From DAIRET01 sp036795455 (GTDB lineage Bacteria; Bacteroidota; Ignavibacteria; Ignavibacteriales; Ignavibacteriaceae): a stretch of DNA of 24,143 bases. A program made the position numbers and the translations under genes. The stretch's first letter is position 1, and every line of letters starts with the position of its first letter. The stretch spans positions 1 to 24,143 of the forward strand of contig DAIRET010000022.1 in the NCBI GenBank assembly GCA_036795455.1, in the 5' to 3' direction. Shown here in pieces: positions 7,345-16,000 of this stretch. The notes beneath the pieces are model-generated. The model was not told the DNA's origin. It saw only the letters and a program-made list of their open reading frames with translations, and ran no database searches.

Positions 7345-8568
7345 TTAAGCCGATAGAATTTGTTGCATTCTTGTTTTATTGTTTGCATATGCCATCGCAG
7401 TTTCAAGCGATATTTTTTTGTTTAAGTAAAGACGTTTTAAATCCTGTTCCATTGTGTTCATTCCATACTGCCCGCCCTGATTTATCATCAGGTAAATCTC
7501 GCTCGTGTTATTATTTTTAATGGCAGCTTTAACACTCGAATTTACAATTAGTGTTTCTTTTGCAAGTGCAAGTTTATTGTTTAAAGTAGGAACAAGTTTT
7601 TGAGAAACCACAGCGACAAGTACGTCAGCCAAACGGTTTCTAACCCGGTCCTGCTCGCTCGGATGCACTTCAGCAATTATTCTGTCAATCGATTCAACTG
7701 CCGACGATGTGTGCAGCGTTGAAAAAACTTTATGACCTGTATCCGTTACTTCAAGCGATGCAAGTATAGTATCCGGGTCACGCATTTCACCTATAACAAT
7801 TATATCGGGGTCCTGGCGTAATGACTGTACAACACCGTCTTTAAAAGAAAGAACATCCCTTCCTACTTCTCTGTGTTTTATAATTGACATGTTTGATTTA
7901 TGAACAAACTCGATAGGTGAAGCAATAATTACAATTTGACACGGATCAATTTTATTATGGAAATCGATTATTGAATCCAGCGTTGATGATTTACCGGAGC
8001 CGGTAATACCCGTAACGAGTGTTAATCCGAACTTGATGTAAGTATGGCTCATCGTTTTAATTAAGTTCGGATGGAATTCGAGAGTTTCGATAGGGCGTAT
8101 TTTAGGACTGATTGCCCTCATATTTAAAGCAAGATTATCAAGATCGAAATAAGTAGTCGCTCTAAATCTAACATCTTCCTGTTTTCTTTCGTACCTAAAA
8201 GTATAACTGAAGTCAAGACTTTTTGTAACAGTAAGGTAACGCCTCTGGTTTTCGTTGAGTAGATTAATAATTATTACTGCGAACTCATCCATAGAAAAGC
8301 GTGGTATTTCTTTTACTCTTTGCTTCTTCCCATATACTCTCATCCAGATAAAACCGTCCGAACCGAAGCCGCCGATCTCTATATCGGACGCTTCCATCTC
8401 AATCATCGTTGTAAGGACTTTATTGAGATACCTTCTCATCGCAATTCTTTCCTGTTCGGAAAAAACATTATACTTCTCAATAATGTAATTTATTCTTTCC
8501 TGCCCTTGATACAGTTCGGGGATTGTAAGAACAAATTTTCCTATTATCTGTTTTATATCTTCATTCAT
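7345..8568 (-). CDS. pilT: PilT-like pilus retraction/secretion ATPase
   Basis: A 407-residue member of the PilT/PilU branch of secretion ATPases: a short N-terminal PAS-like domain without the MshEN domain of PilB, then the RecA-like core. Walker A is GITGSGKSS (about 187-195), Walker B DIIVIGEMRD (about 255-264) and the His box TGHKVFSTLHT (H279, H286). There is no tetracysteine zinc motif, as expected for PilT. Two deviations are visible. The Asp-box region reads IIASPIEFVH where PilT proteins usually have I-E-D-P-I-E, so two acidic positions are lost; and the C-terminal AIRNLIRE motif is replaced by a divergent AIKNNNTSEIY. An extra ~45 residues precede the core. The likely role is pilus retraction, but the changes may alter motor function. 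It follows pilB by 11 bases and precedes the PilM-PilN fusion. Confidence 0.88.
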   Translation of the reverse strand: MNEDIKQIIGKFVLTIPELYQGQERINYIIEKYNVFSEQERIAMRRYLNKVLTTMIEMEASDIEIGGFGSDGFIWMRVYGKKQRVKEIPRFSMDEFAVIIINLLNENQRRYLTVTKSLDFSYTFRYERKQEDVRFRATTYFDLDNLALNMRAISPKIRPIETLEFHPNLIKTMSHTYIKFGLTLVTGITGSGKSSTLDSIIDFHNKIDPCQIVIIASPIEFVHKSNMSIIKHREVGRDVLSFKDGVVQSLRQDPDIIVIGEMRDPDTILASLEVTDTGHKVFSTLHTSSAVESIDRIIAEVHPSEQDRVRNRLADVLVAVVSQKLVPTLNNKLALAKETLIVNSSVKAAIKNNNTSEIYLMINQGGQYGMNTMEQDLKRLYLNKKISLETAMAYANNKTRMQQILSA

Positions 8569-8579
8569 AATCTTGCCTG

Positions 8580-10373
8580 TTACTCGTCGCTTGTACCTGA
8601 AATAACTTCTTCAAGCGAAGTAATACCAAGTTTTACTTTTTCGAGTCCGCTTTCTCTTAAATTTAAAGTCCCGTCTTTTTTAGCCTGAAGCCTTATTTTT
8701 TCTTCATCAACCTCGGAACCGGAGCGGAGAATTATCTGCTTTAAATCTTTTGTAAAATATAGTGCTTCGTGAATAGCCAGACGACCTTTATAACCGGTGT
8801 TGCTGCACTTGTCACATCCGACTGCTTCGTATATTGTCAGTTTCCTCCACTCTTCTACGTCAAGTCCCAATGCTTTGTAATACTCTTCCGGGAAGTCAGT
8901 AACCTGTTTTTTACAGTTGTTGCATAGTTTCCGGATCAACCTTTGAGCAACGATAATGTTAATTGCATAAGCAATAAGAAATGGTTCGATACCCATTTTA
9001 TATAAACGGGCAACTGCACTCGGTGCATCGTTAGTATGCAGCGTTGAAAAAGTTAAGTGTCCCGTATTAGCAAGTTTGATAGCAACTTCTGCTGTTTCCT
9101 TATCTCTCATCTCACCTACAAGTACTATATCCGGGTCATGCCTCAGAATAGCTCTAATAGCTTGTTCAAAATTCATTTTAAAACCGATTTTAAGCTGGCG
9201 GGCTCCTTCAATAACGTACTCTACCGGGTCTTCAACAGTTAATGTATTTACGGTAGGATCAATTACCTGGTAAAGTGCGGCAACAAGCGTAGTACTTTTT
9301 CCGCTTCCGGTAGGACCGGTAAGAATGACCATTCCTTGTGGCTGACGAATCGCTTTTTCAAACGCTGCTTTTGCATAGCCGGTCAATCCGAGTTTACTTA
9401 AATCTTTAATAACTTTTCTGTCGTCAAGAATTCTTATAACAATACTTTCGAACTTATTCTTCAACTCAGTTCCTACCATAGGTAGAACCGACACTCTGAA
9501 CCTTATAATATGCCCGTCAATTTCTCTTTGAATAAAACCGTCCTGGGCTTTTTCTCTTTCGAATCTATCAAGTCCTCTAGCACGGTCTTTAACAACCGCA
9601 ATAACTGCTTCCGGGGAAGTATTTTCCTGGATATGCCATGTTTGAAGAATTCCATCAAGCCTGAATACTATATCGGTTCTTTTATTGCTAAGCGGAACAA
9701 AGTGAATATCGCTCACACCTTTTCTAACACCTTCAACAAGAGAGGCTTCAATCAAATTGATTAGCGCACTCTTATTTATTTCGGCATCAAGTTCCTCTTC
9801 CGAAAGAGTTTTTTCCGTATCCTCTTCCATAGACATTTCGGAAGGGATTTCTTCCAATAGTTTTAGGTATTCGTTTTCAGGGGGAAATATTCTTTCTATT
9901 AATAGGTCGTAGTCTTTTTTCCTAATAAAGTAAACTTCATACTTTTTTGCATTCAGTCCGAAAGCTATTTTGGGGATCATCCTTTCAGTAGGATCAACAG
10001 CGGCAAGAATTAATTTATCTTTTTGTCTTTCATCATAAGCGTAAGGAATTACTCTTTGTGTAAGCATTAGCTGTTTAAGAGTTTCCCCTGCATTATTTAT
10101 CATTAACTTGAGTGCATTTAATTTCTCGGAAGGAACTTCGGCAACATTAATGTCAAGTTCCCTGAACGCAAATAGAGCGGCGACTTCACGAAATATTGTA
10201 TCGTGATCGTAGTTGAAATCCTGAACCAATATCTGTGCGATACTTCTTTTAACTTTGGAATTCTCTTTATTCTTTATATTTAGAGCATTCTCAAGTACTG
10301 AAGCATCAATTATACCTTTTTTAAAAAGAAGATAACCGATTTTATCGGTTAGTTCTATTGTTGAGTCAATCAT
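8580..10373 (-). CDS. pilB: PilB/GspE-type pilus assembly ATPase
   Basis: A 597-residue assembly motor. Residues about 8-160 fit an MshEN/GspE N-terminal domain (GYLLFKKGIID near the start), then a linker rich in Glu (about 172-200) and the catalytic region. Walker A is GPTGSGKST (353-361), the Asp box TVEDPVEYV (about 379-387), Walker B DIVLVGEMRD (415-424) and the His box TGHLTFSTLHTND. A tetracysteine zinc site is complete (C484/C487 and C520/C523, in CNNC and CDKC), diagnostic for PilB/GspE compared with PilT. All key residues are intact, so it should hydrolyse ATP to drive pilin polymerisation through the PilC platform. The ATG overlaps the pilC stop by four bases. PilB is preferred over GspE because PilT-, PilM/N- and PilO-like genes follow. 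Confidence 0.95.
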   Translation of the reverse strand: MIDSTIELTDKIGYLLFKKGIIDASVLENALNIKNKENSKVKRSIAQILVQDFNYDHDTIFREVAALFAFRELDINVAEVPSEKLNALKLMINNAGETLKQLMLTQRVIPYAYDERQKDKLILAAVDPTERMIPKIAFGLNAKKYEVYFIRKKDYDLLIERIFPPENEYLKLLEEIPSEMSMEEDTEKTLSEEELDAEINKSALINLIEASLVEGVRKGVSDIHFVPLSNKRTDIVFRLDGILQTWHIQENTSPEAVIAVVKDRARGLDRFEREKAQDGFIQREIDGHIIRFRVSVLPMVGTELKNKFESIVIRILDDRKVIKDLSKLGLTGYAKAAFEKAIRQPQGMVILTGPTGSGKSTTLVAALYQVIDPTVNTLTVEDPVEYVIEGARQLKIGFKMNFEQAIRAILRHDPDIVLVGEMRDKETAEVAIKLANTGHLTFSTLHTNDAPSAVARLYKMGIEPFLIAYAINIIVAQRLIRKLCNNCKKQVTDFPEEYYKALGLDVEEWRKLTIYEAVGCDKCSNTGYKGRLAIHEALYFTKDLKQIILRSGSEVDEEKIRLQAKKDGTLNLRESGLEKVKLGITSLEEVISGTSDE

Positions 10374-11746
10374 ACAAATTTACTAACAAAGTTACTTAAT
10401 AATTCTGCCAGCCCCGGTGTTTTCGGTTTTACCGTTGCAGTTTCTGCAGAAACCAGCGTAAGTGCAATCATAACTATCATAATTATCATTGCAATAATAA
10501 CCTGGATTAATTCAATAATATTTTTCAATTTGAAAACTGTTTCGCTCTCGTAATAATTTGCCAGTTGAAGAGCCGTATTTTTAATTGTACCGGTTTCTTC
10601 GCCGGAGTGAAACCTTGAAATAGCAGTGTCTGTAAAAACACCGCATTGTTCAAATGCATCCGTAATTCCAATACCTTTTTTTATCATAAGAGGAATTGCA
10701 ACATTTTTAATTTTATCTTCAAAGTACGCATTATCGGTCGCTTCCGCTGCAATTCGTATCGGTTCAATGCTTTCTGCTGAACCGCTGTAAAGAGTATAAA
10801 AGACCCGGCAGAATACTTCAATTGTCGTTTTGTGAATTAAACCGCCAATAATCGGTATTTTTAACATCGCTCTATCAAGAAAGTATTTCCCTTTTTTAGT
10901 TTTGATAAACTGAAAAAAAACAATTAGCGGTATAACTATAACAGCAAGTATTATGTAGATATTGGCATTAAGAAAATCCGCAAATTTTAGTGTTACTGCC
11001 GTCATTGGTGGAAGATCGATTTTAAACCTAACGAACATCCTTGCAGTTTCCGGGAAGATGTAACCGACGTAGTAAATTACAGCTAACAGTAAAACGAAAA
11101 TTGTTACTGCAGGACTAATTAACGCGCTTTTTATATTCTTTCTGAATTCCTGTTGTCTTTCAAGAAACTTCGCCGTTGCTTTATAAATCTCCGACATATT
11201 ACCGCTTTTAGATGCAAGCCCCAGCATATATGAAGTAAATTTACCGAACACTGATTGGTACCTCAGGAACACAGTTTGGCTGTCTCCTCCTTTTCTCAAC
11301 TCTGTATTTATTTCGCGGAGTGTTTCTTTAAGAGTTTTGTTCTCTGTATCATTAATAAGCAGAGTAAGAATTTCACCGTACGAAAGTTTCTGGTCAAGAA
11401 GTTCGGCACTAATTTTAACGAAAGTAACAATATCGGCATTTGGTGGTTTGGCGGAATAGCTTATTAAATTTTTATTAACGGAAAGAACCTGGTAGCCAAG
11501 CCTTGTTAATGCTTCCACTACTTCATCGCGGGAAAAAGCTTTTTGTTCTCCTTTTATCGGTTTCTCATTACCTTTTCTTGCTTTATAAAGAAAACTCGCT
11601 TTTTTATCGATGCTTTTAACTTTAAGCTGATTCTTTTCAGCAAGCGTTCTAATTTTTTTCTTAGCTTCTCTGAAAGAATCCGCTGTAATCGAACCGGTTA
11701 TTAATTTGCCGTGAACATTCTCGGCTGCAAATCGACACTCTACCAT
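10370..11746 (-). CDS. pilC: PilC/GspF-type inner-membrane platform protein
   Basis: A 458-residue polytopic protein that organises pilin insertion above the PilB motor. The N-terminus (about 1-48) is the PilC-type module with a G-x-x-x-G-x-I-x-A pattern (HGKLITGSITADS), followed by a second short module (about 70-92, VVEALTRLGYQVLSV). Two T2SSF domains follow: about 108-230 ending in a helix (about 209-231), a helix at about 261-281, and about 305-430 ending in a helix (about 412-434). The second domain contains the typical SGEETGTI turn, the first the degenerate ASKSGNMSEI. A 20-25-residue tail after the last helix is longer than usual for the family. It is the first gene of the assembly block; a terminator lies between it and the pilin genes, so it probably has its own promoter. 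Confidence 0.93.
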   Translation of the reverse strand: MVECRFAAENVHGKLITGSITADSFREAKKKIRTLAEKNQLKVKSIDKKASFLYKARKGNEKPIKGEQKAFSRDEVVEALTRLGYQVLSVNKNLISYSAKPPNADIVTFVKISAELLDQKLSYGEILTLLINDTENKTLKETLREINTELRKGGDSQTVFLRYQSVFGKFTSYMLGLASKSGNMSEIYKATAKFLERQQEFRKNIKSALISPAVTIFVLLLAVIYYVGYIFPETARMFVRFKIDLPPMTAVTLKFADFLNANIYIILAVIVIPLIVFFQFIKTKKGKYFLDRAMLKIPIIGGLIHKTTIEVFCRVFYTLYSGSAESIEPIRIAAEATDNAYFEDKIKNVAIPLMIKKGIGITDAFEQCGVFTDTAISRFHSGEETGTIKNTALQLANYYESETVFKLKNIIELIQVIIAMIIMIVMIALTLVSAETATVKPKTPGLAELLSNFVSKFV

Positions 11747-11790
11747 ATTCTTTATATAATGATTAAAGACTCTTTAATTATGTTACCGAA

Positions 11791-11820
11791 AATATAATAA
11801 ATAAAATTGAAAAACTACAA
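11791..11820 (-). promoter_or_regulatory. Candidate promoter of the pilus assembly operon
   Basis: On the minus strand a TTGTAG element (11815-11820) is separated by 18 bases from TATATT (11791-11796), which would start transcription about 40 bases before the pilC ATG. The -10 is one base from TATAAT and the -35 matches only in its TTG. The terminator just upstream makes a promoter in this 120-base stretch necessary in some form, but the stretch is very AT-rich and chance matches are likely. The organism's sigma factor preference is unknown. Confidence 0.3.
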
Positions 11821-11867
11821 CACTTGAGCCATTTCTTTAATTAAATTTTGTATAACCAAATATACAA

Positions 11868-11897
11868 AAGGGTTGATAACCGGAGTTATCAACCCTT
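11868..11897 (-). terminator. Rho-independent terminator after the pilin genes
   Basis: Perfect 13-bp inverted repeat (11868-11880 with 11885-11897) closed by a four-base loop. Read on the minus strand, the stem ends in AACCCTT and continues TTGTATATTTGG, a T-rich tail; on the plus strand it is followed by GAAAAAA, so it works for the minus strand. It lies 38 bases after the pilin stop codon and ends the pilin transcript before pilC. It could be a partial attenuator that makes pilin mRNA more abundant than machinery mRNA. Confidence 0.85.
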
Positions 11898-11934
11898 GAA
11901 AAAATGGTTTTCGAATTTTTCGATTTAATTATTG

Positions 11935-12354
11935 TTATTCTTCACCACCGGCAGCTGCTACTAATGTAGGCGTAGCAGTTGAAATACCACCACCGGGACC
12001 AGTTGGAGTAACGGTTGTTACAACCTGATAAACATTTCCATCGGCATCCTGGACATTACCTGTTGCGGTTATTGTAACCTGTTGTGCGGCTACAACTGCG
12101 GCAAATGAACCGTTAGCTGAAGATTGTAAATTTGCAGGAATTGTCCAACCTGTATAGGTATTGTCTCCGCCACCCATTGCAGCAGGTTTTTTATAGAATT
12201 GCTGTGCTAAAGAAGCAATATTTAAATTGTCTGCTACCAAACCATCTTTGTTAGCTTCAACTGAACTAGCAGTGAATAAGTTAATACCGACTACAATAGC
12301 GATACCAACTATAATTACACCAAGCACGATAAGTAATAATTGTTGTTGACCCAT
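11935..12354 (-). CDS. Small pilin-like protein, probable major subunit
   Basis: A 139-residue protein. It starts MGQQQLLLIV and continues as one hydrophobic helix to about residue 27, then has a soluble region with conserved NKDG, ADNLNIASLAQQFY and GGG-x5-GW-x-IP motifs and a low-complexity tail rich in Gly, Thr, Pro and Ala. The overall form (N-terminal helix and small globular domain) is that of a type IV pilin, and it is next to a pilus assembly operon. It lacks the usual prepilin leader and the mature Glu5: the only plausible processing site is after Gly2, leaving QQQLL. No Cys residues are present, so there is no disulfide-bonded D-region. It has an exceptionally good AGGAGG site, unlike most genes here, suggesting high expression. 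Pilin function is inferred from architecture and neighbourhood; no family name is claimed. Confidence 0.85.
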   Translation of the reverse strand: MGQQQLLLIVLGVIIVGIAIVVGINLFTASSVEANKDGLVADNLNIASLAQQFYKKPAAMGGGDNTYTGWTIPANLQSSANGSFAAVVAAQQVTITATGNVQDADGNVYQVVTTVTPTGPGGGISTATPTLVAAAGGEE

Positions 12355-12360
12355 TGGGTA

Positions 12361-12366
12361 CCTCCT
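12361..12366 (-). promoter_or_regulatory. Strong Shine-Dalgarno site of the second pilin gene
   Basis: AGGAGG on the minus strand, six bases before the ATG at 12354. It is a full consensus match, while most neighbouring genes have weak or no site or rely on overlap with the previous gene. It fixes the start and points to high translation of this pilin. Confidence 0.85.
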
Positions 12367-12430
12367 AAATAAGTTGTTTTATTGTTGTTAGTTATTTTAT
12401 GTTATTGAAAGATTATCAATTCTTAAATTT

Positions 12431-12832
12431 CTATTCCCCAGGTGTTATTTTGGTTACAGATATTGTTTTTATCTCGTAGTTTGTAACCTTTGTTTCTATC
12501 TTGTATACTTTCCCGTCTGTATCCTGAACCTTACCTATACCGGTAATTAAAATTTCTCCTTCAGACGCCCCCGTAGCGGAGTAGTAACCGTTTTCAGTTT
12601 CTAATAGCGGAGAAGGAATTCTGAAACCAACAAAGGAAAATTCTCCTCCTCCCAACATTTTCAATCTTTTAAAGTATTGTTGTGCCAAAGAAGCAATATT
12701 AATATTATCTGCGTAAATACCGTCTTTGTTTGTCTCTGCTTGGTTTTCTTCAATCAAAGAAAGTGCTATAACTATCGCAATTCCAATGATAATGACCGAT
12801 AAAACTATAAGTAATAATTGCTGTTGACCCAC
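12431..12832 (-). CDS. Small pilin-like protein, paralogue of the adjacent pilin, GTG start
   Basis: A 133-residue paralogue of the next protein downstream: the first ten residues MGQQQLLLIV are identical, followed by a hydrophobic helix to about 27 and the same NKDG, ADNINIASLAQQYF, GGG-x5-GF-x-IP and VQD-x-DGKVY motifs at matching positions. After about residue 112 the two diverge, and this one lacks the Gly/Ala-rich tail. The start codon is GTG (minus strand, 12830-12832), fixed by alignment to the paralogue; the upstream sequence has only a weak AGG, two bases before the start. It may be a minor pilin or a second subunit made at lower level. The 76 bases to the next gene hold no terminator, so both are likely cotranscribed. 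No canonical prepilin cleavage motif and no Cys are present. Function is inferred. Confidence 0.8.
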   Translation of the reverse strand: MGQQQLLLIVLSVIIIGIAIVIALSLIEENQAETNKDGIYADNINIASLAQQYFKRLKMLGGGEFSFVGFRIPSPLLETENGYYSATGASEGEILITGIGKVQDTDGKVYKIETKVTNYEIKTISVTKITPGE

Positions 12833-13053
12833 AACCTAATTCTTTTTGACTGAAAGAACCCAATATTAATGCCAAAAAAAAAAGCTATTTTTAAGAGACT
12901 AGTACATCTCCCCTGAAAAAATGGAAAATATGACATGTAATTTTTACAATGCCGGTATTTTCGTAACAGATTTACTACGTTTAAGTCTCATAATTAACTC
13001 CCATAATACCTGCTGATACAGTAAAACAATTTGATTAGTATTAAAAATACAAG
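12833..13053. other. Intergenic region upstream of the pilin pair
   Basis: These 221 bases separate the protease gene from the pilins. I see no convincing terminator for the protease gene; a 5-bp inverted repeat at 13038-13050 is too weak. The minus strand carries a short ORF (12944-12991), a run of ten T (12874-12883) about 42 bases before the pilin GTG, and a possible promoter (TTGTTT, 15 bases, TATTAT, just before the short ORF), which is weak. A pilin promoter probably lies here, but I cannot place it with confidence. Confidence 0.5.
12944..12991 (-). CDS. Possible 15-residue small ORF or leader peptide upstream of the pilins
   Basis: ATG at 12991 is preceded by GGGAG (12998-13002) with six bases spacing, a better site than that of the pilin gene that follows. 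The reading frame encodes 15 residues, MRLKRSKSVTKIPAL, strongly basic, ending at TAA. It lies about 110 bases before the pilin GTG. It might be a regulatory leader peptide or a chance ORF; an ORF this short is not evidence of coding on its own. Confidence 0.2.
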   Translation of the reverse strand: MRLKRSKSVTKIPAL

Positions 13054-16000
13054 TTATTTTAACAACATCATCTTGCGGACTTGTATCATACCTTTGCTTT
13101 CTAATCTATAGATATAGATGCCGCTCGAAAGTTTTCCGGTCTCGAATTTAACTTCATAATTTCCGGGAGTTTTCGGTTCATTTACAAGGGTTGCAATTTC
13201 ATTCCCAAGAACATCAAATACCTTAAGTTTTACTGTTAATGCCTCGAATCCGAATATAGATGGTATTGAGTACCTAATAGTAGTTACCGGGTTAAATGGA
13301 TTCGGGTAATTCTGCATCAAAGTAAATTCAGTTGGAGGAGTTATATCAACCTCAATTTCATTACTATATGAAAATCCTCCGTCTGTATCTAGTTGCTTTA
13401 ATCTGTACTTTAGCTTTCCTAATGACGGATTTTTATCTGTAAACGAATACACCTTTGTTGAATTACTATTTCCATGTCCTTGAATAAAACCAACTACTTC
13501 CCACTCTTCAAACTGCTTCATACTTAAAATTGACCTCTGAATCTCAAACCCGTAATTGTTTAATTCCGTTGCAGTCTGCCAATTCAATTCAACTTTTGAA
13601 CCTACTAATTCTGCTGTAAATGAATTCATCTCCACCGGTAGTGCCGACTTATTTGTCGAAACTACAGGTCTTAATCGAAAATCACCGGAAGTAAATGAAT
13701 TCCATTGATACCCACGAATTAAGTCTTGCTCATACTTTGAAGATCGATTATCTATTGAACTGTTTTCATATTGAAAGTAAAGATCATCTCCGAAATCATT
13801 ACTTAAAACTATATGATAATCCGTTCCAGCGCTAACAGAGATATTTTGCGAGGATAAGTCAATATAGTTCCAGCTATACTTATGAATCTCATCAGGTTCC
13901 ACTGTTGTAGAACCTGCCGACAAAAGAACGCCCGGAAACCCGCTATTATCAGTATAAATATTAAAACTTATACTCCCTGTCAGGTTTACAGTAGAGGAAG
14001 GATGAAAGAATACACCGGTAACTTGCCCATCCTCAGTTGGTGTAAATCTCACGGCAATTTTTTCAAATTTTGCAATATTATCTTCTGTTGTTGAAATCCA
14101 GGAATCGTAATTAAAAGATTCTTGATATGTCGTTTCAAAACCGGTATAGATATTTCCGATTGCATTGAAGACATTAAGCTTACCATAACCCCATGAATTG
14201 TTTGGCAATTCTGCCCCGGTATAAGAATCTGAACTCGTACTATTTGTTAAATAATCTTTTATCTGATTTGCTGTAAGATTAGAATTATAGTCAAGCATCA
14301 GAGCAACCGCACCTGCACAAACGGGTGAAGCCATACTTGTCCCTTGATTTTTGTGATAATGACCGTCGATTATATTACTGGCGGTAATACTTGCATCAGA
14401 AGAAGTACAAGAAATAATAGCTTGACCCGGAGCAGTGATATCCGGTTTTTGACGACCATCGCGCGTTGGTCCTATACTGCTAAAACTTGAAATATCGTCT
14501 GAACGGTCAGGGCTGCCGTAACTATAATTTAAATTATTGCTTGCATACCATCGCCAACGACTTACATATGAGCCCACTGTAATAGCTGAAATAGCTGTAC
14601 CCGGTGATCCTATTGTGTATTGTGAATTGGCTCCGACAAGTGAAGTATTCATAGTTTTACTATACAGCCACCCATGATACTCCATCGTATTAGCAGAATT
14701 ATTCTGTACTTTTAATTCCCAAACTCCAACAGTAGGTGGATTGGCTTCAACACCATCATAGATTTGTAGCTGAATTCTTCTATCATTATTTGTATGACTT
14801 GCATCAGTACTATTGTAAATGTAAACATAACCGTCATTAGTCTGACCTGTACCGGATGTACCTGCGGTCTGTGTATGAGAGTATCCATTAGGAGTGTAAA
14901 CCGTTGCAGAGACATCATCGTCATTATTCCACCACAAGTCAAAAAGGAAATAATCATTGTAAATTCCAGCAAATGGAGTATAAACCGGTACACTGAATGA
15001 TATAGTAGCTTCGCTTCCTGAATTAACAGTTCCTGAAATATGGATTAAACTAGAACCCTCATTCCCTGCCGAGATAACAGCAACTCTACCATTACCCGAA
15101 GATGTAAATTCATCAACTTTTTCGTCAAGGTCTCTTGTTCCATCATGTGCGTTCCCATGTCCACCAAGACTCATGTTGACAACAACAGGTTTACCGGTTG
15201 AGTTTGCAATTCCTTTTGCATATTCAAGCGCATTAAGAAGATTTACGGTAGAGAAAGAACTTGCTCCTGCCTTTACAAAAACAATGTCGGCTTCAGGGGC
15301 AATACCTGCATACTTATAATTTGCATTTTCTGAATTAGCTCCATTACCGCAAGCACTACCGGAGACATGTGTTCCATGACCATTTGCATCTGTCTGAAGA
15401 ACTACTCCGGTTGGTGTACCATCTAACTCATCATTTATCTCGATTTGGGTGTATTCAACTCCATAATCCAAACCTGAAAAATTATAGTCGTCCCTATCTT
15501 CAGGAGTGTTTGTATTTCTTACATCTGTTTGATCCCAAATAAAAAGAATTCTACTTTTTGTTTCATCAAGTATTTCGCAGAAATCTTTATGTTTCCAATC
15601 AATACCAGTGTCGACTACCAGAACAATTACATCTTTACCTGAGTATTCGATATTGTTTATGTAGCCTAAATTAACCAGATTAGCGCCGATTAACCCTTTC
15701 GCTACATCGTTTGTAGGATAAAATACTTCACCGGGATAAATGTAAATAATGTTTTGATCCTCAACCAGTTTTATTAACTCGTCAACTGTCAACCTTGCTG
15801 CCGCAAAGTTTTTTGAAAAAGAATTAATTTGGATGGGAAGGTTTTTTATGTTGCTGTTTTCCTTTATTCTTATCACACATTCAAATACTCCCTGTTCAGT
15901 TTTATAAACAACATTTTTGTTTAATAAAGCAGTAGAAACGCTCTCAAGGTTTGATAATTCCGGTTTACCTTTAATGATTTCGGAAAGAAGCTCAGGGGCT

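Noticed and set aside
3690..12832. Type II secretion system instead of a type IV pilus
   Set aside because: A PilT-like ATPase, the PilM/N/O/P/Q-type order and two pilin-like genes without GspG/H/I/J/K favour a pilus; the actin-like fusion resembles GspL only in outline.
12874..12883. Ten-base homopolymer as a phase-variation switch of the pilin gene
   Set aside because: It is not inside a coding frame and cannot be placed relative to a mapped promoter; kept only as a minor remark in the leader-region finding.
13038..13050. Inverted repeat of 5 bp as terminator of the protease gene
   Set aside because: The stem has only AT-rich pairs with one G-C and no following T run; it is too weak.
14712..15000. 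Short open frames on both strands inside the protease gene, and a 115-codon plus-strand frame at 20412-20759 in the giant gene
   Set aside because: Fully contained in long coding regions with clear domain content; composition looks like frame-shifted translation of repeats.
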